From Oscheius onirici (taxonomy: Eukaryota; Nematoda; Chromadorea; Rhabditida; Rhabditidae): a DNA stretch of 64,000 nt. The notes beneath the pieces are model-generated. The model did no database searches, had not been told where the DNA came from, and saw only the letters and a list, made by a program, of their open reading frames with translations. How positions within the stretch are numbered: position 1 is the stretch's first letter; each line of letters starts with the position of its first letter. Positions 34,013 through 46,131 of this stretch are shown here, piece after piece. Location of the stretch: assembly GCA_932521025.1 (NCBI GenBank), contig OW051473.1:5332001-5396000 (forward strand), read 5' to 3'. A program made the translations under genes and the position numbers.

Positions 34013-37000
34013 GATGTGGGCCTCACTGCATTCCCTGACCTGAAAAACAAAGAAAATGATCAGAAGATACTCAGAAATGGACAGAAGACGCGGATTTGGC
34101 AAAATAAAAGGAAATGAAAGTCTGCGCGCAATGATGGGGTCACTAAATCCGCAAAATGGGCTCTCCCATAAAGTCAAGTGTGATACATTGCGCCAATTAA
34201 CTTTCACAGATCTTTTAACTGCCGAGCAAATCCTCGAGTAAAGTTCTCCCATTGTCCTCAGAGATCAAGAAATTTGCGTCAAAACGGAGCTGGAGTAGAA
34301 CAGAACCGTTACCAATTGACATCGAATCAGACACCATTTCGCTTTTTCTTCTTGGCTTGCTAATTCGCATTTCTCATAACAATTATGATGACAAAGATGG
34401 TTATAAATGACGCATATTTTGTTTCAAAGAATGACGATAAACTGAGCCGTGATCGCAACAAATAGTTGAATGGGAGGAGTTGCTAATATGTAGAGATACA
34501 TGCAGAAAATGATGCATGCCACATCCGTGGGGGAGGAGTTTGATCTATTAAGACCAATAAGATGTGATTTACTGTTCTTACAAGGGCTTTAAATGAGGAA
34601 AAAGAGAAAATTGTAAAAATGTGAACAGGTTAATAACCTCGGAAAGGTGGACCAGAGTGAGGTGGTAAACAAAGAATAAGGGGTTGAATGTACGATTTGA
34701 ATTCCGCCGGGAATCGGCTCTGAAGGCCTCGAAAACATGCAAAAGTGCCGAAGGCGGGCAGATGAAGTGAGTAAATTAGACTCTAAACAATATTTTTCCA
34801 GAAAAAGTTGTGCCAGACTGAACAAGTTTCAAAAGTCGAGAAATTTTGCAACTGGCCGGAAATGCGTCGACAGGAAGTTCCAGCTCAGGGACACACTGAA
34901 ATGCTTTTGATGCCGAGAAGGAGTAATGGTGAACTTTCATCTCGATCCTCAGGTAAACCCCCTAGTAATTACACGCATTCAAGCGGGAAATAAGCTTGGA
35001 GCTTAAGGTTCACACTGTTCTTATCGGTCTTCATTTCAATCTTGACTACGTCAGTAAGGTTCTTCAAAAATTTTGAACTTTAAGACAAATAGTCTCTTGG
35101 GTTTAAGTGTCACAGTTGCCAAGTTTGGAGACAATAGAGACATATGACGAGAAGTGCTGAAGCTGAATTGCGCTAGGAGAGGGTGGAGACAAGGTGCCAT
35201 TAGCGAGAAAAGTGTTGTCACTTGCAGCTAACGTGCACTATATCTTGAAAGAATGACGACTTTCCATATCAAGACGATCAGGAGAGTCTCTGAGATCTTT
35301 CAATTAAAGCGTTGGCTCCTAGTGCGCCAAGCAAAGATCAAATTTGCGGCACAGGATAAAAATATCGGATAAAAGTCGTTCACGGCTAGGATGTGTGCTT
35401 ACTATATCTTTTGATTTCAAAGTTTTTAATAGCAAAATGTTCAAAAGAACTGCTGCAAAGTTAACTTATATTAATTTTAATTGTGATTGCGATAAGTGTC
35501 CTTTTCATCAACGCCTAACAAGATTTATAAAAAACTAAAAAAGCGTTTTTCTTCCTCCGACAATTACCTATTCGGACAAATTTATATGCAAATGAGGACG
35601 GGTCACGAAAATATGGAATAACAATTTTTCACTACTTGGAAGGTCATCCATAATAGACACAATGACCTGTAGAAATCTATTCTTGCAGACATAGACAAAG
35701 ACGTTGCGCTGGCTTAGTATTATGATTGAAATCCATCAAGTCAAGAGGCGGCGGATAAAGTTCCGAGGCGCTTATTCCGCTTTGGAAAATCTCCTCTCAA
35801 ACTAGACATTTTGATATTTTCAAGCTTCCTGCATGTTTACAGCTAACAAAATTATTAGGTAAGAATTTCAGACCAACGAGTGGCTTCATTGTTCAAATAA
35901 AAAAAATAAATTAAGAGAAGCGGGATGAAGAAAAAGATGAAACGACTTTGTTTTTGGAAAAGACAACGCGACGTGAGGAAAATATGCTCTGGATCAGCTG
36001 TCGACCACCTCTTGATAAATGGCAACTGGAGCAGTTTAGACGACCCTTGAAACTTTGAAAAGTGTCTCTGTCATGAGCAATACGAAAAGTGTCGCCCACG
36101 CTCTACGAAAATCAGCATTTGTTCTCTTCTAATGACGGCTGTTTTGGGTCAGTCAGACTTATGGTCTGTTATAAATTTCGTCGGATACGAAACGTTACGT
36201 AGCGCTTTGAAACAGAAGACTTCGTCAAAAGAAAAGTTTGAAAGTTGCCAATCGGACTTCCTTGTGTGGGAGAAAAGATCTTGTTACTTGAGCTATGCAA
36301 ACATAAGCAAGCGAAGGCAAATCAGAGCTAACTTTTGATTACCCAAGGCAATCCAGATGTTTTTTTCTCGTGAAAAAGTACTAATGAACATTATATCGTA
36401 CGCACAATCAGAGATTTTTGATCAGCAAAAAACGATGCTCTTTTTCTCTAGACTCGAGATTAATTGCGATTAAAGGGTAGCATGCCACCAATACGTGTTT
36501 CTCTGACGGCGTGGCGACATTTTATGACGAGCTTATTGTAGAGGTCCACGCATGAATACTAGAGTATATAGCCGTTTAGAAATACTAAAGGTGCGTACCA
36601 TAGACAAAACAAATTTGTCACCTGAGTCAAGTGATGAGAAAAATGTTGGGACAGGCTATGAACATGTGTAATCTCCCACCTGACAGCTTCTCAATTACGC
36701 TAACCCATAAAGTTTTCACGTCAGGATAAAGAAACAAACTGAGCACTTGTTGTAAATCGTGTTCTTTCAGGAGGAGGGTGAACGACAACTGAATTAGGAC
36801 GACAAGGGGACACTAAAACATTTTCAAGCAGTCTGTCTCGTGAAAAACAGACCAAAACGTGCTGAACGCGTAAAGTGGTGGGAGGCCTTCAACTACTTTC
36901 TATGCATTTATGCCGGGCAGATCTTCCTCTCGGAATATGAATTTCGCGGCATCTGTTAAGAAGGAACTTGGAATCATTAAGTTGAAGGCTATCATTATCC

Positions 37001-40000
37001 CACGAGATTATATAGTGCTCTCTCAACTCTTATCACAGTCATCCGCCAAACGTTGTCTGCGCATCAAAAACCACATTTTAGTAATATAGTTAATAGGACG
37101 GTTTGAAATGGGTGGCAACACCGCTTGTTGCGTTCGTGTTTGCCGAGGGCAAATGACGCAGAGCATCTCTTGTAGAGGCTCTAGTGCTTCTAGTCAATCG
37201 AAAAACATTGCTAAATAAAAAAGAGGGGCCGAGATTCAACTGACACAATGGAATTTGTTAGATGACATCACGGAATCCTTGTCGGCAATGGTTCCGCTCG
37301 AACTTTTGAGAAGTCTTGGCTGTCTTTTGATCTTTCTGAAGCAACTTTTCTGCATCTTGATTTCCATGACGCATCTTATTATGCACATTTTCTGCGTAAA
37401 GGTCAGAAGATCTTGTGATAGAGCAAGTTTGGGGACTTTAAAAGCCTAGATAGAGAAGGACAGCTAGAAAAAAATCGGAACAATGTATTAGGGAGGTTGA
37501 GCTCTAAGGAAGCTAGTTAGCGAGCGATGTATCCCATTTTCCGGTTTCTCAGCATGATCTTTTCTCAACTCTCTACATCTTACAGTACATATTAAGCTAA
37601 AAAAGATCTTTTCTAATATATTGGCGCCATTACAAACAGGACCCGAGAAAACAAATGTTTGACACAGCAAAAGAAGAAGGAAGAAAACATTGGCTTCCGA
37701 AGGGGTGCCAAATAAATTGTTTGGTTTAATTGCAAGAATCCTGGATGCTCTACATCGTCATTCAGCTATTGTGTCAAATGCAGTCATGAATTTATAGGAC
37801 AGGAACTCGCAGACTGACGTCTGAAGATGAAACGTGCGAAAGTTTTCAGAAACCGAGTATGTTTCCTTGAAGTTCAAAACAGGCGTAAAGTGCTAAAGGC
37901 TGTTAATGTCTGCAATCTATTGTCATCAGTTGAAGTAAGACTCGCAAAGCGGCGCTCAGTGATTGGCTAGTTTCCGAAAGTTAGCGGGTCCCGTCGCATC
38001 TTTAAAGTGTGCGATGAAGAGACTGAACTCACCCAGATTTGCCGAGACGAGGGGAAGTAATCTACTTTGGAAGAGTGAAAAACAGCTTCTTTCTAACTTT
38101 TTCCCCTGAAAATAAAGTCATAAACTGTGTAATCAACAATGAGAGATTTCTTGTAAGGCACAGGAGAGAAAAAAAAATTTAAAAAGCTAATCTGAGCTAA
38201 AGGTAGTAACCAAGGAGTAGACACTAGTTTTTATTGAATTTCATGCTCGGATGGTCGCATTGTCTTGTCTCTTCCACGTTGCACTAGACAAGGAAGTTGT
38301 GGAAGACCTCCGAAAAAAGACATGGTTCAAAGGTCATTTATGACAGCTTATCCAAATTCGATCAGATTAGATAGAAAATCCTGGATGTTCGCTCAAAGAG
38401 TGTTTCCTTAACTATTTAGCATAGATTAAACGGCTACATGCATGAATTTTCCACGAGAAGGAGTAAACTTTTCAGAAATGCGGGAAAATGGGTAACGGAA
38501 GGAATAGAGTTGTTTCCTTATTATTATCTAAATGATTGAGACGTTTAAGGTTCCGTAACAGTTTTGTAGTTACGAATGGTGACAAGCACAGCCTTTACAG
38601 CGGAAGAATGAGAGAACTGTGGTGCCGAAGTGGCAATGTAGTCGTCCGCAGCTTGGCTCCTCTCTTTGTTGTTGGCAATCGAATTACATTCAGAAGACGA
38701 TGGATCCATGTGAGTGTCATTAACAGAATACCCAGCGCTTGAGGGGACCACACCCGTTCCAAAAAAGGTTCGAAACAAATTGCCCTGTTTAATTGTTTTA
38801 AAATAAAGGTGGTTTTTAAAGAAACAAATACGTACTTCTTACTTCTTAATACGAAAAATAGGTTACAGACATTTTTGAATTCGGCAACTAATTAGTTAAA
38901 CAAAGGGCCGCTGGAGTCTCATCGATTCCAACAATTACATGCCAATTGACACCATTGCCTGAAAATGATCGTCTTCCCTAACGAAATTAAGAACAGACGT
39001 TCTTAAGACTGGGTGGCTCAGACTGCCAAGATGGCGCTACCTTTCAGCATCTTGAAAATGTCTACTGTACGAGTGAAACGCGCCAGGAAGCTGACAACGG
39101 GAAGTAGCAAGCTGGGAGGACTCCATTAACTTTTTCAGGACCCACAGTCGTTGCCAAAAAGGCCGAATGGGAACGAGTGAAAAGGGCAGCCTGTGCTTCA
39201 AAGAACACTCGCATCGAGAACGATGAGGGCATACCCAAAGTTGGAGAAAGCGAACATCAAACGATGTCCTGACGCCTACAATGTGGTGAACTGGGACAAA
39301 TTTCAGAAACAGAAAACCAAGAAATTTCTCTATTCTAGATGTTTTTGAATATGGATTAAAAACTGAAATGATTGCAAGATGTCCTAAGTTGATGGGCTAG
39401 CGTTTGCAAGAAAGCTCTTTCAAAATTATGTAGCGACCCAGGTGAAAACTACAAAAAAGTGAATATTTGACCCGTTGTGTTTGACCTGAGACTTGTTTGA
39501 AAGTGCAGCCGGATTGTCGCTACAACTTTGCTCTCAAGATAGCTTTTTCAGATACCTGCCAATAAAAACCAGAATTCCTTTTAGAAACCGTTATGTTTTC
39601 AATGTGTACTACCAATTCTAAAATAGCTCGCAGAAAGCAAACTTTATTGAGTTTAACAAATGCAAATTCAAACTTACCTGTGGAATAAAAGCAATAGTGT
39701 CCGCCCGTATTTTGTCAGCCCAAATTTAGCATACCTCTTAGTGATGGTTGATCTCGTTGAATTGTTTCTAGAAACAATTCGAATAAGTACTGGGTATGTA
39801 CACGATAATTGCTGCTCGTCAAGCTGCACTTTTACAAGATTGTCCTGGCTAGACCGTCTAAGTTTTTATCCGCTTGTTGTGCTAAACATTCTGAGAAACA
39901 TCTCTGTCTGATGTTCACTTGTTTCTGTTTTGCAATATCTCGAAACAAGTTTACGTCCGTCACTCAATATGATCCTTCTTATAGCCTAAGATACTGATTT

Positions 40001-40237
40001 GCTCTTTATGCCCTGCAGCAAACAGATTTATTCCAAATCTATAGTACGAACGAATGTTTGCGTGATGGTTTTGTTATTTTCTCCAAAAAAATTTGTATGA
40101 CACGCTAGGGATTAGTGAACAGCCCGCTTCTATTGTTCCCTGGTATATCCGAGCCGTCTTATCGATATGTCTCAGCCAGGTATTCCTCATCAGATTCTAA
40201 ACTTTCTAATAACATTTTCTTCTTTGTTCAATTTCAG
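34013..40237. other. About 6 kb without a supported gene
   Basis: No exon with start, splice and domain evidence was found on either strand. Short frames (for example at 34808, 36132, 38536 and 39660) are scattered and mutually contradictory. A slightly GC-richer patch at about 39000-39330 could be a remnant of something coding or mobile. The last part (about 40200-40237) is T-rich and ends in TTTCAG before the next start codon. Confidence 0.4.
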
Positions 40238-41218
40238 ATGTCGGAATGCTTTGAGAAAATTAATGTCGCATCTGAAACTGTTTATCTGCATAAGAAGGGT
40301 CCAGATTTGAAGGAGGTACTGGCGCAAAATAAGATATTCAGAGCGTCTTTCCGGAGTTCGACAGTTTTGAGATTGACGATCTTGCCGATCTCACAAAGTT
40401 CTTAGAGACTTTAACCTCAGCAGGAGGAGGGAACAGTGTACTTCTAAACGATCAAACTCGACCTAAAAAGGCTACTCAGTGGGAAAAGCCGATGCCACTT
40501 GTCAGAGCATTACCACAAGTACGATCTTTGCTCAAGGTGCCCCAGTTTTGGAACAAGTACGACTCCGATGAGATTGCTGAAATAACCAGAGTGAGGACAC
40601 TCTTGGTACTTCAATAACAAAAGATTAAGGAAAACGCACGACAACTTGCAGAAAACGATTCTGTAATTGGTGACAAACTTCTCTACAATTGCGACAAAGA
40701 GATCAAACACATGCTCTTCATTTACGAATCGCTGCAGGTTAATCCCTTTAATGTGTGACACTTGCCAATTTATTAGGACAGCATATGGAACTTGGACTTG
40801 CAGTATCTGAATGCTCATAAAGCGACTGCTATCCTCAAAAATCACAAGAAGTACTCAAAAACGCATGGTCGGAAAGCAGAAACTGCACTCAGGAGAATTG
40901 AAAAAAAGCGACTGGATATGATCGAGGTATATCAAAAAGTTGCCGATATTAACGCAATGTTCAGCAGAAAAATGGAATCCTCCAAACCATGGCCGACGCT
41001 CCTTTCGAAATCGCTGAATATCTTCGTGCTAATCCCACCGTCACTGACGTTGACCTTTTGTAGATGAACACTGTTCGCGCTCTGTCATATATTCTGGTGT
41101 CAATTGAAACTGTCAAATACCCGACACGCTTTTCAGTGTACTTATCGGTTTTGTCGTGGCGGTCACCGTAAGTGCAGGCGTTATCTATTGGCGACACCAC
41201 GTGCCCTTCCAAGATTAA
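40238..41218 (+). CDS. Unknown coiled-coil protein with a C-terminal membrane anchor
   Basis: The start ATG at 40238 directly follows ATTTCAG. The protein has acidic N-terminal stretches (FPEFDSFEIDDLADL), then long charged helices (IKENARQLAEND, KAETALRRIEKKRLDMIE). It ends in one hydrophobic helix (LFVLIGFVVAVTVSAGVIYW) and the tail RHHVPFQD, stop 41216-41218. The anchor is reached only by removing a 38-nt intron (about 40927-40964, GTATAT...TTCAG) and one at about 41063-41130. Another intron (about 40591-40623) would be 33 nt. The first intron is unclear: the donor that fits the frame at 40315 would give just 26 nt. The layout suggests a tail-anchored endomembrane or mitochondrial protein. 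No family is recognised. Confidence 0.65.
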
Positions 41219-42066
41219 GGGTCGAAGTCGACTGTCAGCTACTTATCGTAGGAAAAGGTCATCGCGCATGTAGTTTGATACGGAAACGAAAAGAATGTCT
41301 GGTAGAAGTTTTGGGCAAAAGAAGAACGGGAGCAGAATTAATCACTGACAAACGTTAATACGAGTATGAATAGAACTTCAGACGATGATTAAGCAAATAG
41401 TATTAGTAAATTAATATCGGTTCTTGATCACCCTAATACCTTTTGATCCAAAAACTCATTTGTTTTCTTTTTTATCAAGTGCAAATGTTCTTGCAATGTC
41501 CTGGCTGTCGTCTGCTCTGTGTCTCTAACCGCCCTCTCCGCCGTCCGCCTCAACACTTTGCGCTCTTTTCTGTCTGTCCGTGGACTTCGCCCCTCGCCCT
41601 TCGGACTTGAGAGGGTGAAATAGAACTGTAGCGCATTAACGCATTGGCCACTCCTCGGAAGCCATTGTTAAGCAGGCAGTCCTGGAAAAGGGTTGTCTGT
41701 TTACCACGACATCTTGCTGTTTTCTTCCATTACTTGGAAACATGTTGTTTCCTTGTTTTGCTACCCTGGCTCGCTTTCCCCTTTTGAATCCCGCCCAGGC
41801 TCAGAGTCGGCGCTCGGCATACGAGAATCTGCGAGTTTTTCTTTTCACTTCAAAGGCTTTTACTGATGTTCGAGCCTTTACATTAACGTGCAAAATAAGA
41901 TGTCCAGTTTTGGAATACCGTACACCGCCGCACCCCTCTTGTCAACAGGCTCCTGTTGTTGCTTATCAAAAACTCACCTTCAATTTCAACTTTCGAGTTA
42001 TCTTGGGCTGTTACCTTTCCGAACTGTCTCACTTCTTCTAGTATATATGTCTAGCGTCTTTCAGGA
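41219..42066. other. Intergenic region
   Basis: A pyrimidine-rich stretch lies at about 41480-41600 and T-rich sequence at about 42000-42060, ending TTTCAG just before the CPT1 start. I see no gene. Confidence 0.45.
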
Positions 42067-44663
42067 ATGCCTGTAAAGTTAGTGGAGGAGGTCAACGATG
42101 ATCCGACAAGGATATACAGAAGACGACTGGCCAAGCTAGGGGTAATTTTTTGTTCCAAATAAGTGAATAATCCAATTTCTAGAAGTCGATGGAAAATAGG
42201 ATATTCCCTATTCTTCCCTATGAACTGCTCTATGCTGTGGCTGCCTGGGTAGTGCTCGATGCCATCGGTTTTGGACCTCTCTCCGGAGCTGTAGATACTT
42301 TGGAACGCGTGTTTCTGAGAATTGGGGAGTGAGTTTTAGCATTGTCTGCAAATAGATCTTCATATTAGAACATCCGTTCTTGTGAGGCTCTGCTGCGCAC
42401 TGTCAATCGCGGTTCCCGTTCTGTACGTAGCTGTTTTTGCTCTTCGGTTCGCCATCACCCTCGTCCTCTACTACCATGGCTGGCTCTTTGAGACCATCGG
42501 GAAGTCCCCGAGCGTGCCAACAAAGTTGTTTATGGTAAACGTCACTCCAAAAAGGAAACGCTTTGTTTTTCAGTTGGTCATATCGGTATTGAAAAAGAGA
42601 GCAAAGTATTTCTCCTGGCAGGATATGTTGCCTTGGCTGATTCCGCCAAAGGTTGACGTTACGGTCGAAAAGTACTTGGAGACTGTCCGTCCTCTTCTTA
42701 ACGACAAGAAGTACGAAGAGATGGTCGAGCAAGCTGAAGAGTTTAAGACCTCTGTTGCTTCTGGACTGCAAAGGAAATTGTGGATGAAATGGCTCATCTC
42801 CAGAAACTACGTATAAATGACTGAAAATGTTAGTCAAAGTCTATTCAGGTCTCCGATTGGTGGAAAGAAGTAGTCTACATGAGATACAGAAATTCTTTGA
42901 TTAATACGAACGTCGCATGTGCCGATATCATCTACTTCAAGACAACTCATCTTCAAGCTGCTCGTGCTGCCTGGGTCACTCTCAATCGTCAACACTTTTG
43001 CAGAGACATCTACAATCGTGAGGCTATGAAACCGGTAAACAAGACCCGCACACTCATTTTAGAAATATGTTCAGATTTCCATGGGCGGCATTCCCCTTTG
43101 TGCTACTCAATACATCGACTACAACCGTACCCTTCGTGTTCCACATGAAACTAGCGATATCATGATTCGCCTTCCGGAAGCTCGTCACATTGCTGTTTAC
43201 CACAAGGGATGCTGGTACAAGGTGAACATCTACCACGGAAGGAAGTTGATTGGAGCAGCTGAGCTGGAAAAGTAGGCGGCGATATTATCACTTGTTCATA
43301 CCGATAATGTTCAGAGCCCTGCAGGGTATTATCGACAGCAATCAGACTCCTGCACCGGGTGAGAAATACCTTTCTGCTTTGACCGCTGGACCACGAGATC
43401 TTTGGGCAAGGGTTCGTCGCGACAAGTTTTCAAATGGTGTCAACAAGGAATCGTTGACCATGATAGAGAACGCCCTGGAGATTGTTTTCTTAGATGATGA
43501 GGAACGTGGATACGATGAAGTAGCCCTTATCAATGCAGCAAAAAAAGTTGTTTCAGAACGACACCAGCAAGTACAACCGCGAGTACGGTCGCTCTCTTAC
43601 TGGAGACGGATACCAGCTTTGGTGTGACAAGCCGTCAGTGTATCTATTCAGCTCCAATGGAAGATTCACTTCGAATGCTGAGCATTCCGTCGTAGACGCT
43701 ATGATCTACGTTCATGTCAGGGAATATGTCAAATACCACGAACACCACGACAAGCCATATGGTCCGGACGGTCACTGCATTGGTGAACTGAATCACGTTC
43801 CTCAACCTGAACGACTTCAATGGGACATGGACTCTGAAACTCTTGATGCTATCGATGAAGCCTACGGTGTCGGAAAGAAGATTGCTGATGATTTTGAGAA
43901 CGCCAACATTGTCTTCCACGATTACGGAAAGGATTTTATGAAGAAGGCTCGAGTTTCACCTGACGCTTACATCCAAATGGCTCTTCAAATGGCCTACTAC
44001 AAGGACCAAGGAAAGTTCGAGTTGACCTACGAACCGGCCGTCATGCGACTGTTCAAAGATGGCAGGACTGAGACTGTCCGTTCATGCAGCACACAATCTT
44101 GTGACTTTGTCAAATCCATGCTCGACAAAGACTCTGAAAACAAAACCCGGCTGCAACTCTTGAAAAAAGCATGTGAGAGGCATCAGGACTACTACAGAAA
44201 TGCCATGGCAGGACACGGGGTAGATCGTCATCTCTTTGCTATGTATGTCGTCTCGAAGTACTATCAGATCTCATCGCCCTTCTTGGACAACGTCTTCAGT
44301 ATGAACTATGCTCTTTCTACTAGTCAGGTACAAACATATCTCATTAAAAATTACAAAAATCATTCAGACTCCTCAACACCAAACTGAAGAGTACTCGAAG
44401 TCAATGAACAGCGAGAAGGAACTCTTCTGGCCAGCAGGTGCTTTCGCTTGTCCCGAAGGATCCAACTACGGTGTCTGCTACACTATTGCCACCACTGGAG
44501 ACTGTCTCAGCTTCCATGTTTCCTCTTGGAAGTCGTTGACTCACACGGTACCGCCTAAAACATAAATTCGAACAAAACCAAATTCCAGAATCCTGACAGA
44601 TTCATGAATCATCTGCTTGACAGTCTGAAGGATATGAAAGACATGGTAAACAGTGCTGCATAA
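42067..44663 (+). CDS. cpt-1: Carnitine O-palmitoyltransferase 1 (CPT1)
   Basis: CPT1 moves long-chain acyl groups from CoA to carnitine at the mitochondrial outer membrane, the entry step of fatty-acid oxidation. The start ATG is at 42067 (MPVKLVEEVNDDPTR). Two hydrophobic segments (about 42215-42290 and 42375-42460) fit its two membrane helices. The catalytic part includes TQYIDYNRTLRVPHETSD, the His in SNAEHSVVDA (about 43675-43700), TVRSCSTQSCDFV, the carnitine-site LSTSQTP split by an intron at about 44327, YGVCY and LSFHVSS. The stop is at 44661-44663. The usual EHSWADAP reads EHSVVDAM here, and the glycine-rich loop before YGV is altered. Worms have several CPT1 paralogues, so this may not be the main one. 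Confidence 0.93.
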
Positions 44664-45237
44664 ATGTATACTTGTACTTTAATCACGCCATTTGTATATA
44701 GCAGTATATATGTATTGTACAAAACATGAGTTTATGTCGCATCGTTCTTTCAAAATGAACTTATTTTTTGGTTGTTGCAGAATTATAGTCTCTTTTGGGA
44801 TGTCATTCAGGGATATCACATCATCAAAGAGCCGAAACACGATAATCGTTTTGTGAACTCAATGAAAATGCGTCCTCTGACACACAGCTCATTTGACAGA
44901 CAACTCATACAGCTACTGATTCTGGTAGAAGTAAAAGTCAAAATACCACAAAATCCGGTGCAAATAGTTGATAATTTTGCAATCTAGTTGTTTACTGGAT
45001 GTCTCTGTTTTCTACCATGACCTTGACAGCAGTTTATCCCGATTACAGATGCCTATAAACTTTGTCCAGAATCCCACCAACTGTCCATTGTTTTCCTCAA
45101 TAATCTCCAGAACTCGATGTTGAACATCCTCACTTCCCTTTTCATTTTTTGTCTGTTCCGCATATGATCTCTCCGATTGGGGGCAGTTACAGGACAAATG
45201 ATACTCACTTAATGATCGGACCGGAAAGGGTCGACCC
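44664..45237. other. Intergenic region with an unassigned minus frame
   Basis: A minus-strand frame at 45012-45200 has a protein-like product (EDVQHRVLEIIEENNGQLVG) ending in TAG at 45012-45014, but it has no ATG or clear acceptor. It may be an exon of a poorly resolved small gene. Otherwise nothing is seen. Confidence 0.3.
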
Positions 45238-45245
45238 TATAAAAG
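45238..45245 (+). promoter_or_regulatory. TATA box for the 45299 gene
   Basis: TATAAAAG lies about 60 nt upstream of ATG 45299 on the same strand. Confidence 0.6.
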
Positions 45246-45298
45246 AGTTACTGTCCTACTGAAATTCATGTTTACTTGTCTAACTAACTATTTTCAGC

Positions 45299-45583
45299 AT
45301 GCGTTTCTTCTTCATTCTTGTTCTTCTGATTGCCTTCGTCCTCGCTCAAGTTCCGACTGGAAGTGAGTTTATTACCTCGTTTAGAATAAAGAGTAATCAG
45401 CCCACGATCTCCCGGAACACCCAGAAGGTGGTGTTCGAGGAGCTGAAGGACATGTGCGTTACGGTCACCACGGACTCCACAACGATTCGTCTTCCAGTTC
45501 CGAAGAAGTTAACAACTTTACAATTGGAATATTGGAAGTTTCAGGAAGGACACTCTCGCCCACCTCGTTCTCCGACAGCTTGA
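45299..45583 (+). CDS. Small secreted His/Gly/Ser-rich peptide
   Basis: The start ATG is at 45299, with signal peptide MRFFFILVLLIAFVLA. The first intron (about 45362-45400) joins to a short exon encoding a His- and Gly-rich peptide (GHVRYGHHGLHND) and a Ser/Glu run (SSSSSEE). A second 37-nt intron (GTTAAC...TTTCAG) would give the end EGHSRPPRSPTA, stop 45581-45583. If it is retained, the frame instead runs on to about 45648. The mature peptide is about 55 residues. The composition recalls antimicrobial or metal-binding secreted peptides, but this is only inference. No family is recognised. Confidence 0.65.
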   Translation: MRFFFILVLLIAFVLAQVPTGSEFITSFRIKSNQPTISRNTQKVVFEELKDMCVTVTTDSTTIRLPVPKKLTTLQLEYWKFQEGHSRPPRSPTA

Positions 45584-46131
45584 AAATAACAGACTTCGCG
45601 ACAAAAGTTACTCCATGGCTAATAAAGTTTTCGTATAAAAAAACTTAAAAATTGTTTACAAATTGCGCGTTAACATAGAACGTTTGAACAGACTAGTAAT
45701 AACTAGATCGTATTTGTTGTAGCACAACCAAGGCAGTTGTAAAACCAATTTTTCGTGGCAGGACTTATGGCGCATAGCTATGAAACGAAAGATGTTCAAA
45801 AAATTCTTCAGAGTGCTTTTGATTTATCGATTTGTTGCTTTTACAGCACTCTTATGCGTTTAACTATATGCTAAAGTTCTGCGCGTGAGGCAAATATTAG
45901 TATTAAGTGAAATAATGAGGTTCGCTTGTGGAGTTGCCCGCTGTTTACGCATTTTGGCGTCCTTCCAGCTTTGCTATTGTTCCATGTTCGTTTACGTCTT
46001 TGAACGTATTTCCTGTCTTTGTTTCCATTTTATATGAAAAAAGTTTTCTGTACCTTATCCTTTCAAAAATTCATTGAACAATACCTACATTAAAATTAAG
46101 CTTTTTCAGTTTCATAAATAAACATTTTAGA
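45584..46131. other. Intergenic region
   Basis: The AT-rich spacer ends in ATTTTAG two bases before the next start codon. I see no gene. Confidence 0.5.

Noticed and set aside
42403-42837. 144-codon minus-strand frame
   Set aside because: It lies wholly opposite CPT1 exons with strong family motifs.
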